Shown: positions 1-7,846 of the stretch, in pieces
Layout of the letters: each line of letters starts with the position of its first letter
Position numbering within the stretch: the first letter of the stretch is position 1
Origin: Rubritalea tangerina
Lineage (GTDB): Bacteria > Verrucomicrobiota > Verrucomicrobiia > Verrucomicrobiales > Akkermansiaceae
Assembly: GCF_042683245.1 (NCBI RefSeq)
Contig: NZ_JBHUJB010000043.1
Location: 8,123 to 72,122 of the forward strand
Direction of reading: 5' to 3'
Length of the DNA: 64,000 nucleotides
Translations under genes and position numbers: made by a program
Notes under the pieces: model-generated
Seen by the model: only the letters and a program-made list of their open reading frames with translations
Database searches by the model: none
Told to the model about the DNA's origin: nothing

Positions 1-1
1 G

Positions 2-796
2 GTGTTGAACTTTGTCTTTTTTGGTTTGTTGACCTTTACGGTGGTGGTGGCGCTGCAGGCAGTGGGGGTAGTGTTAGTTTCGGCGATGCTGATTACGCCG
101 GCAGCGACTGCGTATTTATTGAGCGACAGGATGCACCGGATGATGCTGTATGCGGTAGGATTTGGGTGTTTTGCTTGTTTGGTAGGTGGGTATATTTCTA
201 GCAAGGTGAATGGAATGCCTCCGGGGCCAGTGATCGCATTAGTGGGGGCTGGGATGTTTGCTGTGACCTACTTCTTGGCACCCAAGCATGGGGTGCTGGC
301 CAAGCTGCTGCGTCATTTACAACAGCGTAAGCGTGTCGAGCGCGAGAATATCCTCAAGGCTATTTACCGTGTGCTTGAGGCGAATGATTTTGTAGATTCT
401 GGGATTAGTGTTGAGCGTCTTGCCGAAGTGCGGCGTGCGACCTTGGATGAAGCACAGCGGCAAGGAAAGTTATTGGTGGATGCTGAGGAAGCGACTTGGG
501 AGGAAGATCGATCTGCTATTTATTTAACTCCTTCTGGCTGGCGTAGGGCGGCGGAAATTGTACGAAATCACCGTCTATGGGAGCTGTATTTGACTGATCT
601 AGCAAATTACGAAGCGGACCACGTGCATGATGACGCTGAGAAGATTGAGCATATTTTAGGGGCAGAGGCCGTAAGGAAGTTAGAGCGTGACTTGGACTTC
701 CCCGAATTTGATCCACACGGGAAGCCGATTCCGAGTGTGATACGATCTGCGGATTCTGTCGTTGGAAAGAGTGAAGAAACGGGCTATGGCATTTAG
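2..796 (+). CDS. Metal ABC transporter permease fused to DtxR-like domain (5' partial)
   Basis: The reading frame is open from the window edge, so the true start lies upstream and the N-terminal half of the permease is missing. The first ~95 visible residues hold about four hydrophobic segments and the ALQAVGVVLVSAMLITPAA stretch typical of ABC-3 family Mn/Zn/Fe permeases. From about residue 105 the protein becomes soluble and resembles the DtxR/MntR regulators: an ERENILKAIYRVLE helix, a winged-helix-like segment, then NHRLWELYL and DHVHDDAEKIEHIL, which match the metal-binding and dimerisation region of that family. A permease carrying a metalloregulator-like tail suggests cytoplasmic metal sensing at the membrane (inference). 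It is followed closely by a small ORF and a second permease. Confidence 0.85.
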   Translation: MLNFVFFGLLTFTVVVALQAVGVVLVSAMLITPAATAYLLSDRMHRMMLYAVGFGCFACLVGGYISSKVNGMPPGPVIALVGAGMFAVTYFLAPKHGVLAKLLRHLQQRKRVERENILKAIYRVLEANDFVDSGISVERLAEVRRATLDEAQRQGKLLVDAEEATWEEDRSAIYLTPSGWRRAAEIVRNHRLWELYLTDLANYEADHVHDDAEKIEHILGAEAVRKLERDLDFPEFDPHGKPIPSVIRSADSVVGKSEETGYGI

Positions 797-804
797 CTAC
801 AGTA

Positions 805-972
805 ATGGACGAAGAAAAAGCCAAACTCAAGACTGTGAGGGTGCGCATCAATGTTGATGAGCAGGCACCACCACGGACGCGTACGGGTGAAATTATCCAT
901 GAACTCGTAGCCTTCACCAAGAAGCTCATTCCATTTAGCACGAAAGAAGGATCGAATAAGGAAGAGAAGTGA
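805..972 (+). CDS. Small 55-residue protein between two permease genes
   Basis: An ATG at 805 opens a 55-residue frame ending in TGA at 970-972. It starts 8 bases after the upstream permease stop and overlaps the next permease's GTG start by four bases (GTGA), a layout typical of translational coupling. The product is hydrophilic and charged (MDEEKAKLKTVRVRIN at the start, a Lys/Glu-rich end) with no membrane segment or Cys/His metal motif. I do not recognise a family. The operon position suggests an accessory role for the transporter or simply a coupling ORF. Existence as a gene rests on the context and the tight spacing. Confidence 0.55.
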   Translation: MDEEKAKLKTVRVRINVDEQAPPRTRTGEIIHELVAFTKKLIPFSTKEGSNKEEK

Positions 973-1901
973 GTATTTGGGAACAACCGTGGGCGATATT
1001 TGGGATGGGGGCTGTGTGGCTCACATTGATGTGTTTTTTAGTAGCTTTGCCCTGTGCTCAGCTAGGGACATTTTTGGTCCTCAGGAGGATGTCATTGGTT
1101 GGTGATGCGATCAGCCATAGCGTATTACCTGGTATTGTTGTGGCCTTCTTATTTGTGGGAGATTTGGCATCTCCATGGTTATTGATAGGGGCTGCGGTTG
1201 CTGGCTTGTTAGTGACAGTGTTGATTGAACAGATTCACCAAAGGACGCGCATCAAGCAAGATTCAGCAATTGGCATAGCATTTACATCGTTATTTGCCTT
1301 GGGGGTGGTGATGCTCTCACTCTATTTGGACAAGGTGCATCTTGATCAGCAATGTGTAGTGGAAGGTTCTTTGGGGGATATTTTGCACTACGACACAGTG
1401 GCATTACTGGGGTTTGATGTGCCGACTCCAGTGGTTTCCATGGGGGTAGTTGCGGCATTGACGATGGTGATTATCGTTGTTTTTTACAGGGTGCTGATGC
1501 TCAGTTCATTTGACGCGGGGCTGGCGGCTTCATTTGGTTACAAGCCGATGGTGGTACACTATGCCTTGATGGCATTTTTGTCAGTGGTGGTAGTGGCGGC
1601 ATTTCAGGCTGTGGGGGCGATTTTAGTGATCGCGTTACTCATTTTACCTGGAGCGAGTGCGTATCTATGCTCGCACAAGTTGAAGACGATATTGATATTG
1701 GCGAGTTTGCATGCCTTTTTATCGTCGCTGATTGGTATATACATTCATGTGTGGACGAATGGAAACCAGTCTGCGGCAGTGGTTGTAGCGGGGCTCGGTT
1801 TATTTTTGTTAGCCTGGCTATTTGGGCCGGCGGATGGCGTGGTAGTCCGGGCGATCCACCGACGTGCTAAGCCCGTCAGCGAAGTTGTTGGGCACTCTTA
1901 A
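969..1901 (+). CDS. Metal ABC transporter permease (ABC-3 family, Mn/Zn/Fe uptake)
   Basis: A 310-residue integral membrane protein with eight or nine hydrophobic segments. MSLVGDAISHSVLPGIVVAF near residues 40-60 is the conserved segment of MntB/ZnuB/TroC-type permeases, and AAFQAVGAILVIALLILPGA around residues 215-235 is the second family signature. The start is a GTG overlapping the preceding small ORF. It belongs to the inner-membrane channel of a Mn/Zn/Fe importer; with the upstream permease it would form a heterodimer. The ATPase and binding protein are presumably upstream of the window. Unlike its partner it has no regulator-like tail. The metal cannot be read from the sequence. Confidence 0.92.
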   Translation: MSIWEQPWAIFGMGAVWLTLMCFLVALPCAQLGTFLVLRRMSLVGDAISHSVLPGIVVAFLFVGDLASPWLLIGAAVAGLLVTVLIEQIHQRTRIKQDSAIGIAFTSLFALGVVMLSLYLDKVHLDQQCVVEGSLGDILHYDTVALLGFDVPTPVVSMGVVAALTMVIIVVFYRVLMLSSFDAGLAASFGYKPMVVHYALMAFLSVVVVAAFQAVGAILVIALLILPGASAYLCSHKLKTILILASLHAFLSSLIGIYIHVWTNGNQSAAVVVAGLGLFLLAWLFGPADGVVVRAIHRRAKPVSEVVGHS

Positions 1902-1908
1902 GTGCTGG

Positions 1909-2874
1909 CTAATAGAAGTGGTCTTCTAGGTGGGCACGTTCCGCTTCACTCCGCCTTTGGTCTCGGTGGGATTCGAGAAGTTTAATTGTCTTCTTTAGGA
2001 GTGGTTTGTCGGCAGCGATGATTTCTTTTTTGATTGGATTTTCCCAAGGGTATTCTTCTAGCAATTTCATGGGGAGTTCCTCTTCACTCCAGAGTGCTTG
2101 ATGGAGTTGGGCAACCTCGAGAGCTTCTGCTGCATGCCTGGCTGGCCTATCGGTGGGGAGTTCGATGGCGTGGCATTCGGGGTTGAGCATGAATGCGGCG
2201 AAGAATGGGTTAGCGTGGTTGATGGCACGAAAGTGGCGCTTCATGCTGTTAGATCGTTCATGCATCCACTGCCAGAGGCTGCGACCAAAGAGGAGTTCGG
2301 GGATTTCGTCCATTTGATCAGGAGTCCAGTCAGGAAGTTCTTTGAGAAAGTGGAGGTATGCTTGGCTGACTCTACTGGAGAGTGATTTTTCGAATGCCTC
2401 GTGATGGCAGAGTCTTTCGGCATCATCGTGCTTGTTTGCGTAGAGGTAGCAGAGCACGAGGACTGACCGGAGTTGACGTGGGTCGGCAGGGTCGTGGTCG
2501 AGTCCTTTTTTGAGCCATTGGATTGCTTCAGTATAGTCTTCCTGATTGTAGTAGAGGGTGCCAAGGTGTTTATAGATCTCTAACATTGCAAGCTCGTTAG
2601 GGGAATAGGTGTCAGTGGTCGGCCTTGGGCTTGGGTAGAGTGATTCGGCAATCGTTAGGGCCTCGATACAAGCGTCACGCGATTGGGGGAATTGTGAGTA
2701 GGTTGAAAGGAGCAGAAGCCAGGCGTCTAGGCATTGTGAGGAGATTTCGAGAGAGCGTTTTGCGAGCGAACGTTTTTTGAGATGTGAGTCTTTTGGCCGC
2801 GACTCTTGAAGGAGGTCTTGTGCTCGGATGAGTGGGTCTGAGTGAAAGAAGTCGAAAGTATCGTTATTGCTCAT
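1909..2874 (-). CDS. Tetratricopeptide-repeat protein, ST7-like
   Basis: A soluble protein of 321 residues from the ATG at 2874. A TPR unit is visible around residues 104-137 (LGTLYYNQEDYTEAIQWLKK), preceded by a LAKRSLEIS...CLDAWLLL helix pair. The layout and the later NHANPFFAAFML segment resemble ST7-type TPR proteins (inference). The frame stays open to a TTG at 2949, but no Shine-Dalgarno sequence supports that start and a candidate promoter (2900-2930) would begin transcription just upstream of 2874. It is convergent with the permease operon, with 7 bases between stops. Its role is unknown, probably a protein-protein interaction scaffold. Confidence 0.75.
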   Translation of the reverse strand: MSNNDTFDFFHSDPLIRAQDLLQESRPKDSHLKKRSLAKRSLEISSQCLDAWLLLLSTYSQFPQSRDACIEALTIAESLYPSPRPTTDTYSPNELAMLEIYKHLGTLYYNQEDYTEAIQWLKKGLDHDPADPRQLRSVLVLCYLYANKHDDAERLCHHEAFEKSLSSRVSQAYLHFLKELPDWTPDQMDEIPELLFGRSLWQWMHERSNSMKRHFRAINHANPFFAAFMLNPECHAIELPTDRPARHAAEALEVAQLHQALWSEEELPMKLLEEYPWENPIKKEIIAADKPLLKKTIKLLESHRDQRRSEAERAHLEDHFY

Positions 2875-2899
2875 AGACTGTGCGGTGGAATCTCGGCGT

Positions 2900-2930
2900 A
2901 TCATAGCGCATCGATATCCTAAAGTGGCAA
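2900..2930 (-). promoter_or_regulatory. Candidate sigma70-like promoter of the TPR gene
   Basis: Read on the minus strand, TTGCCA (2930-2925) and TATGAT (2905-2900) are separated by 19 bases. This would place transcription start about 20 bases before the ATG at 2874 and supports that start. The evidence is pattern only. Confidence 0.3.
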
Positions 2931-2993
2931 ATGATTTTATTTCTAACAATACAGAGGGGCTCAGTACGTGAGAAGTGTGGTAGGGGGGTAAAG

Positions 2994-3025
2994 AAAAAGG
3001 CAGGCTCTAGAGAGAACCTGCCTTG
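2994..3025 (-). terminator. Rho-independent terminator after sufD
   Basis: On the minus strand AGGCAGG and CCTGCCT form a 7-bp stem around a 12-base loop that itself contains CTCTAGAG, followed by TTTTT. It lies 22 bases past the sufD stop and would end the suf operon. Confidence 0.75.
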
Positions 3026-3047
3026 AAAATAAGATATAATGAAGTCG

Positions 3048-4337
3048 TTAGGCGACTGTATCGAACTTGGCATCGATGTAGCCAAGAGCGAGGGCTTCGA
3101 GAGCTTCATTCTCGAGGCGTTCGACGACTTCAACCGAGAAGCCACGCGCGATGAGCTGGCGAGCTTTTTTCGGGTGAATACCGCGGGCTTGGAGGTAGAA
3201 GATTTCCTCGTCGCTGATTGCTGCGGAGGTAGAGCCGTGTGAGCACTTTACTTGGTCTGCATGGATCTGGAGACCAGGCATTGAGTTTGCTTCCGTAGTG
3301 TCGTCCATGAGGAGGTTACGGCATGTTTGGTAGGCATCAGTGTAGTGTGCGCCTTCGTCCACGTTGATGAGACCTGAGAAGACAGTCTTGGCCTTGCCGA
3401 AGAGTGTGTTCTTGTAGAGTAGGTCTGAGTTTGTATGAGGGGCTGCGTGGTGCTGGAAGGTGCGCTGGTCGTACTTCTGCTCGCCAGTCGGAATATTGAC
3501 TGAGAGCATATCGGAGTTTGAGCCTTGTCCATTGAGTTTGGAGAGCGACTCATTGCGTGCCCATGCTGCGCCGACATTGAGAGTGAATGCCTTTGCGTTT
3601 GCATCGCGATCGACTTCTGTGTTGTTGATCTGAACGATTTTGGAGTCGAGGTTGAGGTCTTGGATGGCTGAGTAGTTGAGCTGGGATCCATTACCAGCGA
3701 TGAGGTCGTTCATGGCGATGACGAGACCGGAGGAATCGCTGGCGTTCTTGAAGTAGTCAACGACGGTTACCTTCGCGTTGTCTTCGGTGATGATGAGTGT
3801 GTGGGGGAAGATGGCACACTTTTCGCCGGCAACGATGTGGTAGACTTCGATTGGTTTTTCGACTTCGACACCTTTTGGAACCCACACGAAGAGGCCGTTA
3901 GTGAGGTGAGCTTTATGGAGAGCCGCGTACTTGGCGGAGCCGAGCTTGGTGTCACCCTTCATGAAGTATTTCTCAACGAGGTCGCTGTGTTGTTGGAGTG
4001 CGTCTTCGAGAGGAAGACAGATCACGCCATCTGGTAGGTCAGCTTCGGCGTGTACGAGTGAATCGTTTGCAAAGATGAACTGAGCGGATGTTTCATCGAG
4101 TCCAGAGATTTGGACATCGATGTCTTCTGAGGAAGCGAATGCAGCTGGAGCGAACTCTTCGAAGTTGAGTTGCTTGAGCTCACCGAAGCGCCATGTCTCG
4201 TCTTTGCGCGAAGGGGCAGGGGTGTCGAGGTAGGTTTGCCAAGCTGCGGTCTGAGCGTCGATGAACCACTGAGGAGCGTCAGCAAGTGTTGGTGGCTGCT
4301 CGGCAGTGATGCTTGGAATTTCTAAAGTTGTAGTCAT
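3048..4337 (-). CDS. sufD: Fe-S cluster assembly protein SufD
   Basis: A 429-residue SufD: the N-terminal helical part has the WRFGELKQLNF motif, and the C-terminal beta-helix core carries CSHGSTSAAISDEEIFYLQA and ARGFSVEVVERL, hallmarks of SufB/SufD proteins. SufD pairs with SufB and the ATPase SufC in the cytoplasmic SufBCD scaffold that builds Fe-S clusters, particularly under iron limitation or oxidative stress. It is the last gene of a fur-sufC-sufB-sufD run and is followed by a terminator. The 87-base gap to sufB holds TTAAGT-type repeats and no clear ribosome-binding site. SufS and SufU/SufE are not in the window. Confidence 0.95.
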   Translation of the reverse strand: MTTTLEIPSITAEQPPTLADAPQWFIDAQTAAWQTYLDTPAPSRKDETWRFGELKQLNFEEFAPAAFASSEDIDVQISGLDETSAQFIFANDSLVHAEADLPDGVICLPLEDALQQHSDLVEKYFMKGDTKLGSAKYAALHKAHLTNGLFVWVPKGVEVEKPIEVYHIVAGEKCAIFPHTLIITEDNAKVTVVDYFKNASDSSGLVIAMNDLIAGNGSQLNYSAIQDLNLDSKIVQINNTEVDRDANAKAFTLNVGAAWARNESLSKLNGQGSNSDMLSVNIPTGEQKYDQRTFQHHAAPHTNSDLLYKNTLFGKAKTVFSGLINVDEGAHYTDAYQTCRNLLMDDTTEANSMPGLQIHADQVKCSHGSTSAAISDEEIFYLQARGIHPKKARQLIARGFSVEVVERLENEALEALALGYIDAKFDTVA

Positions 4338-4344
4338 ATAGAAA

Positions 4345-4374
4345 GTGTTAAGTATTAAGTGTTAAGTTTTAAGT
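4345..4374 (-). repeat. Short degenerate TTAAGT direct repeats in the sufD leader
   Basis: Four imperfect copies of GTGTTAAGT/ATTAAGT run head to tail just upstream of the sufD ATG. Transcribed from the minus strand they give an ACTTAACACTTAA-type A/C-rich leader. A similar tract lies upstream of sufC at 6696-6713. Confidence 0.7.
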
Positions 4375-4424
4375 GATGAGTCAGGTGGCTATGCCGCATT
4401 TTCACTTAGAACTCGACTAGCGGA

Positions 4425-5870
4425 TTAACCGACGGAGCCTTCCATTTCGAGGTCGATGAGGCGTTTGAGTTCCACCGAGTATTCCATTGGGAACTCGCGT
4501 ACGAGGTCGTTGACGAAGCCGTTTACAGCGAGTGACATTGCTTCACCTTCGGAGAGGCCACGCTGCTGCATGTAGAAGAGCATGTCTTCAGAAACCTGAG
4601 AAACAGATGCTTCGTGCTGGGTCACGTGCTGATTACCGCGCACAGTGATTGCTGGGTAGGTGTCGGTACGTGAGTTGGTGTTGATGAGAAGCGCGTCACA
4701 CTCGGTGTTGTTCTTGCAGCCCTTGAGGTGCTTTGGAATGTGAACTTGGCCGCGGTAAGTGGAGATACCTTCACCTACGGAGATGGACTTGGAAACAACG
4801 TTGGAAGTAGTGTTGTTTGCCGCGTGGATCATCTTCGCACCAGTGTCTTGTTGTTGGCCGTTGTTAGCGAGTGCGATGGAGATTACTTCACCACGAGCGC
4901 GCTCGCCCTTCATGACCACACCTGGGTATTTCATTGTGAGGCGGGAACCGATGTTACAGTCGATCCAGCGGATCTCTGCGTCTTCGTGTGCCATGCCACG
5001 CTTGGTCACGAGGTTGAATACGTTAGATGACCAGTTTTGAACGGTTACATACTGGATCTTCGCGCCTTTCATTGCCACGAGCTCAACGACTGCTGAGTGG
5101 AGTGTGGATGTTTCGAACTGAGGTGCGGTACAGCCTTCCATGTACATGACTTCTGAGCCTTCGTCCGCGATGATGAGCGTGCGCTCGAACTGACCGAAGT
5201 TTTCTGAGTTGATACGGAAGTATGCCTGAAGTGGCTGCTTAAGCTTCACACCTTTCGGGATGTAGATGAAAGAGCCGCCAGAGAATACTGCGGAGTTGAG
5301 TGCGGAGAACTTGTTGTCGCCAGTTGGGATGACCTTACCGAACCAAGGGCGGAAGATTTCTTCGTGTTCGCGGAGACCTTCTGTGGAGTTGACGAAGATG
5401 ACGCCTTGCTTCTCGAGATCTTCTTTGACGTTGGAGTAGGCTGCTTCGGAGTCGAACTGTGCTTCCACACCTGCGAGGAATGCACGTTCTTGCTCAGGGA
5501 TGCCGAGACGTTCGAATGTTTCCTTTACGTCGTCAGGCACGTCGTCCCAGCTACGCTTTGGGCGTTCACCATCGGAGAGGTAGTAGCGGATGGCATCGAA
5601 ATCGATATTGTTGAGGTCATCGGTAGCCCAGTTGGTAGGCATTGGCTTGGATTCGAAAACACCGAGCGCCTTGTGGCGGAATTCGCGGATCCAGTCCTTT
5701 TCTTTTTTGACATCAGAGATGTAGTCGATGGTGTCTTTATTGAGACCGTAACCAGCATCGAACTTGTGGTTTTCAGGGAAACGGAAGTCGCCCTTAGCGC
5801 GGTCGATTGCGATCGCGTCAGCTGTTTCCTGATCGATGTCAGGAGCGATTGTAGAATCTGAAATTTCCAT
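4425..5870 (-). CDS. sufB: Fe-S cluster assembly protein SufB
   Basis: About 481 residues from the ATG at 5870; an in-frame GTG at 5906 would add 12 residues, and neither start has a good ribosome-binding site. Family features include WFGKVIPTGDNKFSALNSAV, FRINSENFGQFERTLIIADE, YMEGCTAP and the C-terminal HEASVSQVSEDMLFYMQQRG plus EMEGSVG ending, all typical of SufB. It is the main scaffold subunit on which nascent Fe-S clusters form, with SufC and SufD. It lies directly downstream of sufC, giving the order C-B-D. Function is near certain; only the start is open. Confidence 0.94.
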   Translation of the reverse strand: MEISDSTIAPDIDQETADAIAIDRAKGDFRFPENHKFDAGYGLNKDTIDYISDVKKEKDWIREFRHKALGVFESKPMPTNWATDDLNNIDFDAIRYYLSDGERPKRSWDDVPDDVKETFERLGIPEQERAFLAGVEAQFDSEAAYSNVKEDLEKQGVIFVNSTEGLREHEEIFRPWFGKVIPTGDNKFSALNSAVFSGGSFIYIPKGVKLKQPLQAYFRINSENFGQFERTLIIADEGSEVMYMEGCTAPQFETSTLHSAVVELVAMKGAKIQYVTVQNWSSNVFNLVTKRGMAHEDAEIRWIDCNIGSRLTMKYPGVVMKGERARGEVISIALANNGQQQDTGAKMIHAANNTTSNVVSKSISVGEGISTYRGQVHIPKHLKGCKNNTECDALLINTNSRTDTYPAITVRGNQHVTQHEASVSQVSEDMLFYMQQRGLSEGEAMSLAVNGFVNDLVREFPMEYSVELKRLIDLEMEGSVG

Positions 5871-5933
5871 ATACTTCGTAGAGTTAGGATTAATAACTGC
5901 GGACACTTAGGGAAAAGCGTCCCAGCCATTTGC

Positions 5934-6680
5934 TTAGACTGCTGCTGGTGAGAGGTGGTCGTAGCCTTTTTCTTCGAGTTCGAGAGCGAGCTCAGGTCCG
6001 CCGGTCTTGACGATTTTACCGTCAGCGAGGACGTGGACGACATCAGGTTTGATGTAGTTGAGGAGGCGTTGGTAGTGGGTGATGACGAGGAATCCACGCT
6101 CAGGTGAACGGAGCATGTTGACGCCTTCGGAAACGACTTTGAGGGCATCGATATCGAGGCCGGAGTCGGTTTCATCGAGGATAGCGTATTTAGGATCGAG
6201 CATCATCATTTGAAGGATCTCATTGCGCTTTTTCTCACCACCTGAGAAGCCTTCGTTGACTGCACGAGCGGTGAACTTGCGGTCCATGCTGAGGGAATCC
6301 ATTTTTTCGTAGAGGTCCTTATAGTAGGCCACGGCGTCGATTTCTTGGCCCTCTGGAAGGCGAGCTGAGAGAGCAGCGCGGATAAAGTTTGCGTTGGAGA
6401 CACCTGGGATTTCCATTGGGTATTGGAAAGCGAGGAAGATGCCGGCGCGGGAGCGCTCATCGACTTCCATTTCGAGTACGTCTTCACCATCCATAGTGAT
6501 GGAACCGGAAGTCACTTCATAGTCTTCGTGACCTGCGATGATCTTGGAGAGAGTGGACTTACCAGCACCGTTTGGTCCCATGATTGCGTGTACTTCGCCT
6601 TTTGGGATTTCGAGGTTGAGGCCTTTAAGAATCTCGGTGTCTCCGATCTTAGCGTGAAGGTCTTTGATGATGATGGACAT
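5934..6680 (-). CDS. sufC: Fe-S cluster assembly ATPase SufC
   Basis: A 248-residue ABC-type ATPase without a membrane domain. The Walker A motif GPNGAGKS is at residues 35-42, the signature SGGEKKR near 146-152 and Walker B YAILDETDSGLD near 165-176; the ETDSGLD sequence is specific to SufC. It powers conformational changes of the SufB-SufD scaffold. The gene is 63 bases downstream of the Fur-family regulator on the same strand, with a small hairpin between, so co-transcription is likely. The leader before its ATG is A/C-rich with an ACTTAACACATAACAC tract and no Shine-Dalgarno match. Confidence 0.96.
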   Translation of the reverse strand: MSIIIKDLHAKIGDTEILKGLNLEIPKGEVHAIMGPNGAGKSTLSKIIAGHEDYEVTSGSITMDGEDVLEMEVDERSRAGIFLAFQYPMEIPGVSNANFIRAALSARLPEGQEIDAVAYYKDLYEKMDSLSMDRKFTARAVNEGFSGGEKKRNEILQMMMLDPKYAILDETDSGLDIDALKVVSEGVNMLRSPERGFLVITHYQRLLNYIKPDVVHVLADGKIVKTGGPELALELEEKGYDHLSPAAV

Positions 6681-6717
6681 GGTTGTGTTGTTTTAGGTGT
6701 TATGTGTTAAGTTGGAG

Positions 6718-6739
6718 TTTCGCGACTGGGTCGCGGAAA
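6718..6739 (-). other. Hairpin between the Fur-family gene and sufC
   Basis: TTTCGCGAC and GTCGCGGAAA pair around a three-base loop (one unpaired G). There is no T-run, so it is not a classical terminator. It may be an RNA processing site or stability element between the regulator and suf coding parts of a shared transcript (inference). Confidence 0.45.
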
Positions 6740-6743
6740 GTGA

Positions 6744-7148
6744 TTAGTTTTGGGGGAGGGTGCCGCGGAGGGTGATGTCTAGGTTGTTAATTTGTGCGCC
6801 TTCAGGGAGGTCGAGGAAGTCGCTGAGTTGGACACCTTTTTTGAATTGGACATCCAGGATGGTGCCTGTGGCTTCGTCATGGAAGTGACCGTGTTCACTA
6901 AGATTTGGACAATAGCGAGAAGATTCGCGTTCAAAATTCACTTGTCGTACGGCGTGGTGTTCGACGAGTGTTTCGAGGCAGTTATAGACGGTGGCGAGTG
7001 AGATGCCGGGAGTGCTTTTTTTGACGCGCTCGTAGACTTCGGCGGCGGTGGGGTGGTCGCGGTTTTCCATGAGCACGCGGTAGACTTCCTTGCGCTGTTT
7101 TGTCATGCGCAGTCCGGGAATGTTGAGGGTGTGTGCGTTTTCACTCAT
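6744..7148 (-). CDS. Fur/PerR-family metal-dependent transcriptional repressor
   Basis: From the ATG at 7148 the protein has 134 residues; the frame also extends to a TTG at 7187 that would run almost into the operator, so ATG is preferred. The N-terminal winged helix has GLRMTKQRKEVYRVL and GISLATVYNCLETL, the Fur-family recognition region. The metal-site segment is HGHFHDEATGTILDV, with the histidines kept but the CxxC zinc-binding pairs of many Fur/PerR proteins absent. It heads the sufCBD run and faces hpt. The palindrome at 7195-7209 in its promoter suggests autoregulation. PerR-like or Fur-like specificity cannot be decided by eye. Confidence 0.88.
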   Translation of the reverse strand: MSENAHTLNIPGLRMTKQRKEVYRVLMENRDHPTAAEVYERVKKSTPGISLATVYNCLETLVEHHAVRQVNFERESSRYCPNLSEHGHFHDEATGTILDVQFKKGVQLSDFLDLPEGAQINNLDITLRGTLPQN

Positions 7149-7194
7149 AGTGCTGAGGGAAGCTAGCCTCGCCTGAGTGTGGTTCAAGTCTTTT

Positions 7195-7209
7195 TTAGAA
7201 TAATTCTAA
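7195..7209. promoter_or_regulatory. Fur/PerR-type operator (7-1-7 palindrome)
   Basis: TTAGAATAATTCTAA is a perfect 7-1-7 inverted repeat. It closely resembles the PerR box consensus TTATAATNATTATAA and Fur boxes of the same 7-1-7 form. It lies 46 bases upstream of the Fur-family ATG and about 100 bases upstream of hpt, inside the divergent promoter region. Confidence 0.75.
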
Positions 7210-7307
7210 GTCTAAATAAAGTATAAGGAAGGCTAATGATTGCGAGGTGTGTGATCACGTGGACGATGAGAGTTGCTGAACTCGACTTGTTAGGTATAAG
7301 TGATGGT

Positions 7308-7844
7308 ATGCACCGAGATGTGGAGAAGATATTGATCACTGAGGAAGAGATTCGTATGCGGTTGGATGTTTTGGCTCAGAAGGTGCTTATTGATTTTGCG
7401 GATGAGGAGATTGTGGTGGTTATTTTGCTAAAGGGGGCCTTGGTATTTGCGGCGGATATGTGTCGGAGGTTACCAGTACCGATGACGGTGGAGTGTTTGA
7501 ACGTGGCGAGTTACCATGGGGACATTAAATCGAGTGGAAAGGTAGAATTTTTAGATGCGAAGTTACCGGAGGTGGGTGGGAAGAAGGTATTGGTACTGGA
7601 TGACATTTTGGACACGGGGTTGACGATGCGTGCGGTGATTGATCGTTTGGGGGAATTGGGGGCGCGTGAGGTCCGGGGGTGTGTGTTGTTAAACAAGCTC
7701 AAAGTGAGAGATGTGGAATGTGAGGCGGACTACAAGGCTTTTGATATCGAGGATGAATTTGTGATTGGTTATGGCTTAGATTACCGGGGACGGTTTCGCA
7801 ATTTGCCCTATGTTGGGGTGATGAAGAGTGAAGTGATTGAATAA
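7308..7844 (+). CDS. hpt: Hypoxanthine phosphoribosyltransferase
   Basis: A 178-residue cytosolic purine-salvage enzyme that converts hypoxanthine (and usually guanine) plus PRPP to IMP/GMP. The PRPP-binding loop VLVLDDILDTGLT lies near residues 95-107, and LLKGALVFAADM near 40-50 is the conserved N-terminal motif. The length from ATG 7308 matches the family; the frame is open to 7236, but that extension has no similarity to the family. The gene is divergent from the Fur-family regulator and separated by only two bases from the downstream oxidoreductase. Confidence 0.93.
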   Translation: MHRDVEKILITEEEIRMRLDVLAQKVLIDFADEEIVVVILLKGALVFAADMCRRLPVPMTVECLNVASYHGDIKSSGKVEFLDAKLPEVGGKKVLVLDDILDTGLTMRAVIDRLGELGAREVRGCVLLNKLKVRDVECEADYKAFDIEDEFVIGYGLDYRGRFRNLPYVGVMKSEVIE

Positions 7845-7846
7845 GA

